Origin: Calonectria ilicicola
Taxonomy: Eukaryota > Ascomycota > Sordariomycetes > Hypocreales > Nectriaceae
NCBI GenBank assembly: GCA_020809705.1
Contig: CP085832.1
Span: 1,674,001 to 1,738,000 of the forward strand
DNA length: 64,000 bases
Direction: 5' to 3'
Under the pieces are notes generated by a model. That model made no database searches and was not told the DNA's origin. It worked only from the letters and a program-made list of their open reading frames with translations. This document shows, one piece after another, positions 1 to 11,341 of the stretch. The translations under genes were made by a program, and so were the position numbers. The first letter of the stretch is position 1; each line of letters opens with the position of its first letter.

Positions 1-274
1 CGACCAAGATACAATCAACTTAATCCTCTGTACATCAATTAGAAAGTTAACTTGGAAATTTGTGGTTTGCATCTGAATAGCTAGAGTTTCAAAAACCAAG
101 TATAAGGATTTCCTTCCCCGTTGTCAGAGTTCGATCCAAACTGACACCAGAAAAAAACCTGACCCAGCACTCTTTCTATACCCAACACCAGGTCAACTCA
201 ATACACCATCAACCGATTTGTCCTCTCTCCTAATCATCTCCTAGACACACCACAAGCAGCCCAAATTGCTCACC

Positions 275-982
275 ATGGCGCCCGTTGACCACGTCGATCA
301 CAACCTCCTCGAGCGTACGATTTTACCTATCCCTCCTACTTTTCCTAGCTATACTCTCCTCATACTAACTAGTCTCGCAGAGCAGCTCAAGAACATTATC
401 CAGGATCTGTACCAGATCATGGTTCAAGTCTCCACCTACGACTCCATAGGACACTCCAGCAGAGATGTTCTTAGCAATGAAATGTACGCATCCACCCTCA
501 TCCTCTCATCCTCTCATCCTCTCATCCCCTCATCCCCTCATCCCCTCATCCCCTTAACCCCCCCTTCAAGCGTTCCGCCCTGCTAACTCACCCTCTCCAG
601 CAAAACCCTCTCCAATTACCTCCAAATACTGCACACATCAGCCTCGCCGCCAAACAACCTCCCCTCGGTCCCACCCGAGCTGCTCGAGTACGTCGACAAC
701 GGCCGCAACCCGGATATCTACACCCGCGAGTTTGTTGAGCAGGTGCGTTATGGCAATCAGCTTGTGTGCGGCAAGCTCCACGCCTTTGGTGACTTTCGCG
801 ACGTTCTGGCCGAGCAGATGATGCCTGCCATGCCTAAGCTGCGCGAGGATGTTGCCCACGTTGTCGAGGCCACCGGTGGCACCCCGCCGTACCGCTTGAT
901 GGAGCACAATGGTGTGTCACCCGCAGACAGGCCGGCGCCTTCAGCTGGAGCAAGTGGTTTGGCACCCGGCACGTCGGGTTGA
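275..982 (+). CDS. NUT2: Mediator complex subunit 10 (Med10/Nut2)
   Basis: Subunit of the Mediator middle module, which bridges transcription factors and RNA polymerase II in the nucleus. Read as three exons, 275-314, 381-483 and 601-982, giving 174 aa; both introns are GT-AG and the phases join. The conserved Med10 core is visible: an LKNIIQDLYQIMVQV helix near residues 17-31, the segment around SNYLQILHTS, and the YVDNGRNPDIYTREFVE signature near residue 75, followed by a helix and a disordered Pro/Ser/Gly tail. Length fits the family (about 150-200 aa). The start is the first ATG, in a good context (caccATGgc); an in-frame TTG upstream is ignored. Intron 2 holds an 8-bp tandem repeat. There is no gene neighbour on the right for 7 kb. 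Identification is by sequence signature and is confident; the exact exon 2 end is slightly less certain. Confidence 0.93.
497..552 (+). repeat. 8-bp minisatellite in MED10 intron 2
   Basis: Seven head-to-tail copies of CTCATCCY. The first three end in T and the last four in C, so the array probably grew by slippage from two variants. It lies wholly within intron 2 of the Med10 gene and makes a long pyrimidine-rich stretch before the acceptor at 600. Confidence 0.9.
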
Positions 983-3900
983 GCAGGAGGACAGATGGAA
1001 CATGGAATGACTAATGACGGAATGAGATGTCGCTTTTGTTGGGAACATGACCTCCCACAGGATTGTTGTATTTTATTTGGCCACTGTTTTGTTTGAAACG
1101 AAAATAATTTACTAATAAGAGATTCCAAATCACGTTAATAATTATAAGTCACTCCATAATTGTCACTGAATATTAATTATAACGAAAAGCACCCTTGATT
1201 GCTTCGACAACAAGCGAATTTTGCTCCGAATCATTACGACGACTGGGAATGATTCCCCCAAATAAATAATGTCTTTATCTATAATTATTTATATAATTAA
1301 TTTTTATTATTTATTTATTTTTATTTTCCTTTATTTTTGTTTCTTTGTTTTTGCAGCGCGCCCCTCAATTTTTTCCGCATCGTCGTCCTTGGAAGCTTTC
1401 AAATCACACCACATGCCAAGTTCAAGGTTGGCCAAAATGGCTTTATGTGCCTATTCTATTAGTCATGGCGTGAGGGTCCGGAACCACACATGGGTTCAAT
1501 TGGTCTGGTGTCACACTTCTCGAATCTCACCTTCAGCTGCATTTGAGCACTGGCTTCGTGTTTTGATAGCATCCGTCTGGGCTCAGCACTAGAGGCGATG
1601 GCCAGTCTGCTATTAAGCGGGAATATGACCCATGCAGGGAGTGGTGGGTTGGTTCAAAGTTTTTGGAGTGTTGGGATCTTCGTAGTTTATGCTGGTAGGC
1701 TTCGCCAGGCGTTGATCGCAAAGCCCAAGCAAGCGCGTCTCCTATCCCGCCATCACCAGTCGCTCAAAGTGGAGTCTTGCTGCCGCAGGAAATTCTCCAT
1801 GATTCTCTTTTTGTTTCATTATTTAGATACTCGCGGGTGGTGCCGGCAAGATCCTCCTTCCACCTCAGCTTTGCTTAGCCTTTTGTTGAGTTCAGTGGGC
1901 CGAACATAAGAAGTGTCGCTGAAAAATGGCTGCTCCTAGCTCTGTAATTTCTGGGCGTGGTATTCATTCAAGCTAGTGGATGCGAATTCAGGCAACATTG
2001 AAGATATGAAAAGTAAAAAAAGACAGAGTGCCAGCTGCCAGGATTCAACTCTTGACGTCCAACGCAACCCCGCAAGTAATGCTAATCTGAACTAGTGGGA
2101 ATATATGAGTAGGACACTACCAGGTGATCTGGAGACGTAATTAACCCATGAAGCATAAAATTTTCCTTAGCCTTTCAATGTCGCCATTTTAATTTAATTC
2201 TATTGTCTCAAAAAATCATCAATGAACTTCTAAGCGGAATCAATTCTGTCTTAGCATAGCACCAATATGAAGCTGGTTGTGATGACGGTGCTGCTTATTA
2301 TCAAGATATTGGTCAAAACCCGTCTGGAGTTAAAACTAGGACATCATTTAGACACGAGCACACGCCTTCTTCAGACCGTCGGATAAGAAATAGGTTATTT
2401 AGTAATACTATTATCTAAATTATTTTATCATATTTTTTATCATTGAACGCGAAAATTGAAAAGGAAAAAAGGATAGAAGACATTAGTTAGATCACAACCC
2501 ATTGCCACCCTGTAGGTTAGATACAAGCTCGCGACGACAAAGGAAGTTAGTCAGTTTCCGGTTGGGAAACTAGGCATGGCTACGAAATGACGTATAATTG
2601 CGCTAGGAATGGAAATTATTTGATGCTACCTTATTTTTAGGCACATTCAGGAAGCTAGTGATTCAACATGGTAAGGGGCCTGGATGAACCCTCTCGTGAC
2701 ACAATCTGGATATATCAAGAAACCCGGCTACTCGGCCAATTCGGCGAGAAGGATGCCCTATGAAAAAAAGTCCCAGCACGCATAAATACTCAGCCCCAGT
2801 GGGTTTCCCCTCTCATTATTCTTTCACTTTTTTTTTCTCCTCCTTCGCTTCGTTTCTTTCCTTGCCTTCACCGCGCTTGAGAATTAAGCTAGATTACTCA
2901 CTGCATAACCGGCCAAACCTAAAGGCTGACAAAGAATTGTGTCACCTCACGCGAGACGACATGGACGAGAGGAAAATAATGGCTTCCGTATAACAGACCG
3001 GTCATTCGGCTACAAAAAGCACCCACGATCAACGACTGAGGGTGTTCCTTGTTTAACGACAGAAACTCCGTCGGGCGACGCCATGACCCTGGGTGTGGCG
3101 AAGAGCTCACCTGCTCGGCAGGGATGGGATTCCTTGGCAGTCGATCATTTTGGAGAGTCCTTCCAGACACTAAACGCGCTCATACCAAAAGGTCCATTTT
3201 CTCAAAATGATTGCCTCCGCAAATTGCATTAGAGTTATGAGGCGGGTCTCAGTCCCCAATTCCCGAGTGGTTACGTCGTATATTCCCGTAACCTTGCTGC
3301 CAGCTTCGTTAGAGCAGATGGGTTTAGGCTTATATTGATTTGGCCTCGTTTGCAGCTTTTAAGCCTAGCTCCGAGGCAAAAGGCGCAGACACATGTTGCC
3401 GTTCCCGAAAAACAAAACACACACATTTGACAGGGCGCACTGCTTCCCCAATATGTCAGTGTTTTTTTTTCCGTTGGTGGCTTACGGAGCTGTGCCGAAA
3501 ATGCATCCATGCTGCGCCGGGTGGGGAAACCATCTATTCTTGTTCCGGCGGCCAACCGTAAGCCTCGATATTAGCCTCATTTCACCCGTCTGACAAGGCA
3601 ATGGTGTCAACAAAATCCTAGCAGGAGGAATAACACGCTTGCCGGGTCAGCTGTTTTCGGCAATCGTCTGGGTACATCACTTTTGGCGACCAGGATGCAC
3701 ATAAGTCGTTTCAAGTATTCGAGCCGTCCAATGGCAGGTTCTGCACCAGCTTCTGGACGGAGACTTGACGAAACATTGTCGGCCGCAAAAGAACGGGTTC
3801 GTTCTCCCCTCCACACTTTCTGCGGCCAAGACCACCAATTTTGTGTCACAGCCCCAATCGACCTACGCGTCATGCCTGTTCATCGATGTAGCATGTAGCA

Positions 3901-6900
3901 TCGAGCCATGTTCCGCCAAGAAAAAACATGCATAACTCGGCAGGGCGATTACGATACATACGCGTAGCGACCACGACGTTGATGGGTACGGAGCAGCGTA
4001 TCAACGTCGCAGAATCGAATTCCCAAACCCGAAATCGCCGAGAGTGGATAGGTGGCTCCGAGCGACAAGGGGCGGTCAGGTGACTGTTCCTATACGCGTA
4101 GGGGACGTGCTCAAATTGGGGAAGGGAAAAAGAGAGAGAACGGTCTTGTTCCGAAAATGGTGTCAGTACGAAAAAAATCGGGCTGATCTCACAAACGCGT
4201 ACTCGGGAGGCGTTGCCGAAAGCGGTACCGAGTGGTCCTGGCCTGAAACAAACAAAAAAAAAAAAAGGAAGGAAAAAAAAGATGCGCTTAGTCAGAAACA
4301 TGGGACGGGCTGGGAGATACCGAGACACTCCAAACCACCCATGTTTTTGCTACAATGAATCACCGCCAGGGCAAACTTCGCTATTCCAAATTGCCTATAT
4401 ATGCCGACTATTTCCCTCGGCACTTTTGGAACAATTTCTGAAAAATCTCCGGAAGGTGGATTAGTCATCCTTACACGGGACGTGCTGTGGCGATCCAGGC
4501 CAATTAGGTTGGCTCTTAGCCCGCTGCCGTCGTCCGTATTCACTTCCGGGATGGGCCCTACTCATTCCCACGGGAGACTTGGCACGCGTATTTGCGTGAA
4601 GCCCTACCCGTATTTTTTTTTAACGTTTGCAATGCTATCCACGTATCCAATTTACATCTACAAAAGCTGTCCGAATCTGATCGCCAGGGGGTGTGCGAAA
4701 GCGATCAGAATATAAAAAGAGCGGGAAAGGGGGGGGGCCAGCAGGAGGCAGTGCCGAGACACACGACGGTGCGCTCACGCTTGACGGTCAACACCCACAG
4801 GATCGTCTCGCCATACTTGCCGGGCATCCGATCTAAGGGAGGAGGAATTGTCCGCACAGGGTTCGCCCCCTTTATTTGAAAATAAGCATCATCTGGAACA
4901 TGGAGAATGAATGCAATGTGGAACCTGCTTCGGACTTTTCCTTGTCGAAACCCAAAGGATGAGGATGACCAAATCCCTCACTGACAGGGAATAAACTCCA
5001 TTGATGAGGATGATCGATACCGCCTTCACTGGGTCAGGTCCATTTTCATGGCACTCTCTAGAGCAGATCTCAATGAGATGGCAGCTAAGCCACCGCCCTA
5101 GGCAACGATATTTATGCAGTTCCGCGGGATCCGTGGAAGCGAGCGAAAGCGAGCGTCATGAACTTGTCATAAAATGCACCTTTGTCTCACAATGAGGAGG
5201 AAAAAAAAAAAGAAACAACAGAAAAAAAAACAAAACACAAAAAAAAGCTTCTTTTCATAGTAGGTTCAATGTCTCGAGCAAAAATCGTCAGAGGAGCAGC
5301 CCCTTACTGGTGGGTTCGGAATCCTGAGCCAGAAAGGGTGACATTGTACGCATTCTACAGGAATAAGGCCCGGCAAGGGTGGTCCAGGCGATCGACGGCG
5401 ATTCTAACAGACGCAAAAAGCCTAAAGCTGTCGAGCAGGGGGCTCAGAGGGCTTGTGACTAGGGTGCTGCTGGTCCCATTTCCCAAGGCGCCAAAAAGCT
5501 TGTTTCATGTTGGAATACGACAGACTGGGCCGTCCGGCCCGTCGCCGGGCCTGCACGTTGCAACTCGCGTGCCGCGGATGCGAGAGAGCCAATTGTCGTT
5601 TTGAAGGTTATTCGTAAACAGTGTGGAAGCATCGCATGTAAGTTGTGGAGGCGCAGCAGCTTAGAGATACGCGCGGCCGCCTTTGATGCTCTCATCAGAT
5701 GTGATGGACAGAGGAAGAGGGCGTTCTAGGCCAAGAATCGACCGTCGGCGGTTAAACTTGACACGGTTAAGCCGGGGGGAAAAGAGGGCCAAGATGCGGA
5801 CATTTTCTCGCCATGTTGTAGGGCGTGATGGCTCGCCTATGTACACCGGGGGGGGGGGCAGAGACGAGAGAGAACAGGGTGTTTCGGGATGTGGTGGGTG
5901 GATTTTTTTTGGTATCTCCCGGGGCCCTGGCCGACCTAATAAAAGCTTGGTGCGAGGCAGATTCAGACGAAAGAGAAAAAAGGTTATAGGATTCCTGAAT
6001 ACGCTTTTTGTCTATTCCTTTCTGCGTGGGAATAAGAGTGGCCGTGAGTGGGTAGATGTGATGCCATCCGCTAGCGAGAAACAAGAAGGTCCCAGCGCCA
6101 ACCGCAAGGAATTACATACACGGAAGTGAATACGACATGGGCGCCATCTTTTGGGCCGTTCCAGACGCTTCTATTTTCCGCTCGTTAAGATTGGAAGCTG
6201 GGGTATCCAGATGGGCTAGCCTCTCGCTGTGCTTCGGGGGAGAGCCAAAGGGGGAAAGGGTCTTGTGTGAGCGAGTGTGTCTGGGCTGGGCCCGTGGCCG
6301 TGGGCTGGGCTGGACTGGTTTTGGTTTTGTTGTCTTGTACGGCTCCGGCTACGGTTACGGCTAAGGCTATGGCAACGGGCGAGGTGTTGTTGGCCACCAC
6401 TCGGAGTCTCAATGCCGTAGTGGCCAGTGCCGCGTTCCGTGAAGCCGTGTTCCGAGGAGTATCAGTGCCAGGGGGCGGGGATCTCTGGGGGGGGGGGGGG
6501 AGGGGGCTCCTCATCGGGACCTCATCTCTGGGCGATTGGTGGTAGGGCAGGACGGGTGTGGTGCGGATGCGGTGCGGTGCGGATGCGGTGCGGTGCAGCG
6601 CAGGGGAATCATTTGATTTGATCATTTGGAGATTTAACATTAAGAGAGCACCCTACTTTTGACAGGGAGATGATGGAAGGATTTGGGGTGCATGGTGCGG
6701 TAGAGTTTTTGCTGCATCACGGCTGGCTATGCGTGTATTGTATGGAGATGGATGGATGATGGATGGGTGATGGATGGGATGGGGACGGGGACGGGGACGG
6801 GGACGGGGACGGAGGAGGGCGTGTGGAGGTAGGTGTGTGTGTGTGTCTGTGGGTGAGAGAGTGTGTGTAGTGAATGAATGAATGAGTGCATGCATGCATG

Positions 6901-8196
6901 CGTGTATCGTGTGAGAAGAAGAAAAAGAAGCAGAAGTAGTAAAAGTAATAAGTTGACAGCGGTGAGTAAGTGAGTGTGAGAGTGCATGTATGCTTGCAGC
7001 AGGGCTTGAGACAGAAAGACAGATAGGTAGGTAGGTAGGTAGGTGGTGCCAGCCAGTTGCAGCACAGCAGCGCATCAAGTTCCTCCGCGGTCCTCGCCTG
7101 GGGGAATACGTGAAGCAGCTGAATCAATCGGCTGTAAGGCCAGCCAGCCAGCTAGCCAGCAGGGCACTGCACCAGCAGCAAGCAGCAGCACGCAACCAGG
7201 GGGGGCGTCCAGCAGTGGGGCTCGCGCCCACATGTGTAGCTCCACCTCCCGGTCGTATCTTGCCGAGCCACACAGACCAGGACGTGAAAAGGGCCAGACG
7301 TGAGAGCAACAAGCTTTACGACACGGCCAATCAGGCGGGCGCCCACGGCTGGAAGGCACGTGTGGGGCGTGCTGTACTTCTGTATCCTGGGCCACCTCTG
7401 CTGGGCCCTCTGCTGGGCCCTTACCTGTGGCCCGTCGCCGACCTTGGCCTACCCTGGCGCTGGTGCCCTTTCTCCCGCTTAGGTTAATTGCCCATGCCCC
7501 AACACGAACTTTGCGGTACGCGCCAACCTATCGCCATGGTGCACAGGCAAGTACCCTCAAAACTAAGCCTCACTCATCTGCTTCAGGAATCCTTCTTTTT
7601 TCTTCTTGGCCGACTTGACTCTGCTTCTTTGTCTTCTTCCCTTTTTGCTTCTTCTTCTTCTTATTTTCTCTCCCTCCCTCTGGCATCCACCCCATCCATC
7701 TCCCCTGCATCCATCCATCCACCCATCTTGACTGTCAATCTATGATATATCGTATATACACTCTCTCCCGCCCATCGCTTGCTTGCTTCCCTCCCATCGC
7801 ATCCACCACCACTACCACCACCGCCTAACGCCCACGCCAACGCCAGCGCACACTGCTTTTAAAACGTCATACAATATTCTCGTTTCACTTAAAACAAACT
7901 TTCGCTCGCAATCGGCAATAATTATTCCCAACCACGGATGACCGGCATCACTCGCGCACTACTACCCTTACCTAGCTGCTGGACTACCGCGGGATCATGA
8001 CCACCCGCCGCCTTCGCCTCACCACCTCCCAGCTATAACCGCCAGCGCCCCATCCACTCACCTTGATTGTATTTTGTTTTACTTTTCCCAGCTGCGAGAG
8101 AGAAAAAAAAAACATCAGCCGTTTCAACGTTCGCCCGCCACTACCCAGATCGCGCCTTTCTTACCCTTGCCTTCTCCGCTTCCCTCGGGTTCCGTC
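983..8196. other. Intergenic, no convincing gene
   Basis: About 7.2 kb between MED10 and the Zn2Cys6 gene. The first part (about 1030-2760) is AT-rich with no reading frame of family character. The rest is GC-balanced with homopolymer runs (for example poly-A near 4254 and 5200, poly-G near 5850 and 6488) and a microsatellite cluster near 6550-7045. A stretch at 2775-2870 (ATAAATA followed by a CT-rich run) resembles a fungal promoter, but no long frame follows it. The last 500 bp before 8197 is CT-rich and probably includes the 5' leader of the regulator gene. Open frames here are short, overlap on both strands and lack domain signatures. Confidence 0.6.
6553..7045. repeat. Cluster of short tandem repeats
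   Basis: Several different simple repeats sit within 500 bp: GCGGATGCGGT-type units near 6566-6597, GATG/GGAT units near 6745-6780, about five copies of GGGGAC at 6781-6812, GT near 6831-6846, GAAT/GCAT units near 6880-6900, and GTAG/GTAGGTAG at 7024-7043. The strand is strongly purine/pyrimidine-skewed. Nothing here looks like a mobile element end. Confidence 0.8.
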
Positions 8197-9633
8197 ATGG
8201 CGCCTGCCGACCGCCCCGGCTCCGGCCATAGCCCCGGCCCCGGATCCAGCGCCAGCAGCACCGCGAACACTTCGACGACTGTCACGACGCCACCAAAGAC
8301 GGCCTCTGCATCTAGTAGCGCAGCCACCAAGTTGCGTCGTGCCCATCGCAAGTCGCGCAACGGTTGTTGGGAGTGTAAGCGTCGCCATATCAAGTGTGAC
8401 GAGGCCCGTCCAGCATGCAGCAATTGTGTCGTGAGCGAGCGCCAGTGCTCCTTTCCTCACAATGCCATCCCTAACCCTCACGTCAAGCCAACCTCGAATG
8501 GCTTCATGAGAGTCTCGCCTCAGCCGTCGGCTGCGTCCGTCTCTGGAATCATCAGTCCTGCCCGGAGCCCAGCAGAGAGCAATGCCAGCTCGACAATGTG
8601 CCCTCAACCACCGCTGCCCCCCTCTGCATTTGGCCAGCGTCCCTTCATCATTGACGACGCATCTCCGCCGACGTTGCCCTCATTCAACGAGTTCTTTGCT
8701 CGCTCTCCTCCGCCATCTACTGACGCTCTTCAACCTCCCGTTTTCACAGCCAAGCACCTCATCCTCTTACACCACGCTCAAACCGCCATGCCTTTTACCA
8801 CCAGCTTCATGCCTCCTCTCATCAACGTGGCAATAGAATGGGCTCACGAGTGCCCCTACACCATGGATCAGCTGCTCGCCTTTTCCGCCGATCACCTGGC
8901 CCTTCACTCCCCTGAGAGCGCCACTGTCCACAGGAGAACCGCTACTGAGCTTCAGACCCGTGCCCTCATGTGGTTTAACCGCGACAACCAGGAGAACCCC
9001 AGCCAGCCAAACGACGCCATCTGCGTTCCGCGATTCGTCTTTGCCTCGCTACTCAGTATTCACATGCTCTTTGAGACGCTAAATTACCATCGTTCAAGCT
9101 ACCACGCCTTTATCGACCGCTTCATCGAATCTACTCACCTACACCGCGGTGTCCGCACAGTCATCCGAGCCTCCTACAACCTTATCCTGGAATCTTCCAT
9201 GCGCCCCTTCCTAATTAGCATCCGAGAAGCCTCTGAATCCGACTACATTGGTGCCGAGTGCGCCGAGCTCGAACGCCTCATTGAATCCTCGGATCTAGCA
9301 CCAACTACCGTGACCGCCTGCAAGAGTGCCTGCCAGACTCTGCAATGGGCATTCAACATCCACTCCACTCTCCCACCCGAGGACAGCATCCATGCCGCAA
9401 CCGCCTTCCCAGTTCTTCTGAGCGCCGAGTACGTGGAGGCTCTGCGAAAGAACCGACCCGAGGCTTTACTTGTCCTGGCGTACTACGGAGTTTTGCTGCA
9501 TCGATGCCGCAAGTCTTGGATTATTGGCGATTCTGGAGCCTTCCTCATTCATCTCATTGCGGATTACCTGGGAAGCTTCTGGCAGGAACCTATGCGCTGG
9601 CCTCTTGAGGTCTTGAATAACGAACAAGGCTGA
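8197..9633 (+). CDS. Zn(2)-Cys(6) fungal transcription factor
   Basis: Nuclear DNA-binding regulator, single exon, 478 aa from the ATG at 8197. The same frame is open further upstream (to 8074), but the upstream part reads as leader, and the MAPADRP start is the first good ATG. Residues 57-84 carry the binuclear zinc cluster C-x2-C-x6-C-x6-C-x2-C-x6-C, preceded by a basic RRAHRKSRNG segment that typically contacts DNA. The first 50 residues and residues 90-200 are Ser/Pro/Thr-rich and disordered. The remaining 270 residues form the helical region seen in sterol-uptake-control (Upc2/Ecm22-like) regulators, ending in a conserved RPEALLVLAYYGVLLHRCR stretch and WPLEVL. The target genes cannot be told from the sequence. 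It stands alone, with large intergenic regions on both sides. The family call is secure; the Upc2-like label is a resemblance only. Confidence 0.9.
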   Translation: MAPADRPGSGHSPGPGSSASSTANTSTTVTTPPKTASASSSAATKLRRAHRKSRNGCWECKRRHIKCDEARPACSNCVVSERQCSFPHNAIPNPHVKPTSNGFMRVSPQPSAASVSGIISPARSPAESNASSTMCPQPPLPPSAFGQRPFIIDDASPPTLPSFNEFFARSPPPSTDALQPPVFTAKHLILLHHAQTAMPFTTSFMPPLINVAIEWAHECPYTMDQLLAFSADHLALHSPESATVHRRTATELQTRALMWFNRDNQENPSQPNDAICVPRFVFASLLSIHMLFETLNYHRSSYHAFIDRFIESTHLHRGVRTVIRASYNLILESSMRPFLISIREASESDYIGAECAELERLIESSDLAPTTVTACKSACQTLQWAFNIHSTLPPEDSIHAATAFPVLLSAEYVEALRKNRPEALLVLAYYGVLLHRCRKSWIIGDSGAFLIHLIADYLGSFWQEPMRWPLEVLNNEQG

Positions 9634-11341
9634 ATGAAGGGAGCACTTTATTTAAGACTCAAAACTAAACTAATCTCGCCATATCAGTGGCAAGGAACGA
9701 AGGAAGGACGAATTTGGCCTCATTTTGTCCACTCTACATCACGATGCACAACGACCATTGGAGCCGGCATTATACCCTTTCCCATGGCTTGGGGATAGTC
9801 CACGAACTATTGAAAGAGCTCGGATGCTCGCAGCCCAGAGCTAGGAGCTCGCAGGGGCCAGGCGAGCAATATCACCACACCCGGCGTCCGACCCAGTCGC
9901 ACAACCACAGGTTCCGGTTTTGGTTCCGGCCTACGAGGAGACACGCTTCTTCCCGTGATATGTGTAAGACGCGGTCCGGCCGGGTGTCGAGCTGTCACAA
10001 AACAGCAGATGAAGCACACACAACAACGAGGGCACAGACCAGGGGGGTCCGGGAATGGCCTCGCCTGGTTTCGTCAGGAAAAAGTGAAACCGTTATGATG
10101 CTCATTCGCACACATAACATATGTTCTAGGCCCCATCCACTCGAAACATTTTTAATGAATCACTGTAAATAGAGTTTATGAGCTGCTCGCGCCCATGCAC
10201 GTCCTCTCAAGACAGATACAGATACAGTCATGAAAAAAATAATTAAAAAGAAATTAGAATAATCCGTTGCTAGCCCCACTCTTCTTGACAGTGATTTCTT
10301 GACACATTGTTGACAAATGATTTACAATACACACCCCTGTGACTTGCTCACTTTCAGCAGCGCAGAACTCAACCGTCCCAAAACATCGGGTTGACTGTAG
10401 AAGAAATAAAATGAGCAATTAGAAGAATGGCTGATCAAAGTTCATGTATGAATTATTTATTTATACAACATTTCTTTATTTATGATTTGGCTGGAAGATA
10501 GCGGGCACAGGGGTAGAGGGAGTACATTCTTTCAAGGATTGTACTGCAGTGACACATTCATGCCAAGATGGGGAGGAGGTTGACTGCATTTCTACTTCAC
10601 TCGCAAAGTCTCGTCACATTCGGTTTGCTCGGTTCATGGCTATTCTTAAGTCAAAGTCTCTTAGTTTACGAGACACCTGCATAAAAATTCTCTAGCCTAC
10701 TCATTTCACTCATCCATCCGTCATCCACTCATCCAGCCAACTGCTGTCCGCCCACAACCAACCATCAACCTCTCTTAGGGGTTTCGTCCCTTTGCACCTT
10801 TTTTTAAATAACAAACGTAAAACATGTATTTCGTTCTCTTTCTTTGATTTATTCATAAAATAAGAAAAAAGGAAATGGGCCATCAATCAGAATCGTTACT
10901 TGTCTCCCTCCTTTCGTCATAGGGGCCGGCTGGATCGGCCTAGACCAACTCGCAGACAAGAGCTAAAGTAGGAAAACGCGGCAGAAAGGAGGACACGTTG
11001 GAGATTGGCACAAGGAGCCGAACGGTGGAAGCTGAGACTGGGGGAGGTCGACTATTGGCGAGGGGCAAAAAGGGACGCACCCCCTGGATGAGCGGTAGGG
11101 ACTCGTCTATGGGGTTTGGTATCATTACAGGAAGGAAATCGATCGAGGGCGAGGATCCAGAGACAGAGATGCCCAATGCCCGAAGGGGCACATGGACAAC
11201 CCATGATAAATCGAATGCTCAAAGACCATAGAACTCCCAGCCGTCCCCGACTGAGTCCTTAGCCCCTTCGTCAGGACCAGCGGCTGACGAGCTATTGACG
11301 TCCTGTCGAGGCACGAATTCGGTCCGGAGCTCTTCATTTAG
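9634..11341. other. Intergenic, convergent 3' regions
   Basis: About 1.7 kb between the regulator gene and the 3' end of exportin-1, which point towards each other. It contains AT-rich patches (10180-10500 and 10790-10880) that may include polyadenylation signals for both genes. No coding sequence was recognised. Confidence 0.6.

Noticed and set aside
4690..4735. TATAAAAAG near 4710 as a promoter
   Set aside because: No coding sequence of gene character follows in any frame.
6781..6812. Regular repeats that might suggest a CRISPR-like array
   Set aside because: Units are 4-6 bp with no spacers; this is a plain microsatellite in a fungal genome.
8074..8196. 41 additional N-terminal codons of the Zn2Cys6 protein
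   Set aside because: The sequence follows a non-ATG opening and resembles CT-rich leader; the ATG at 8197 begins a typical N-terminus.
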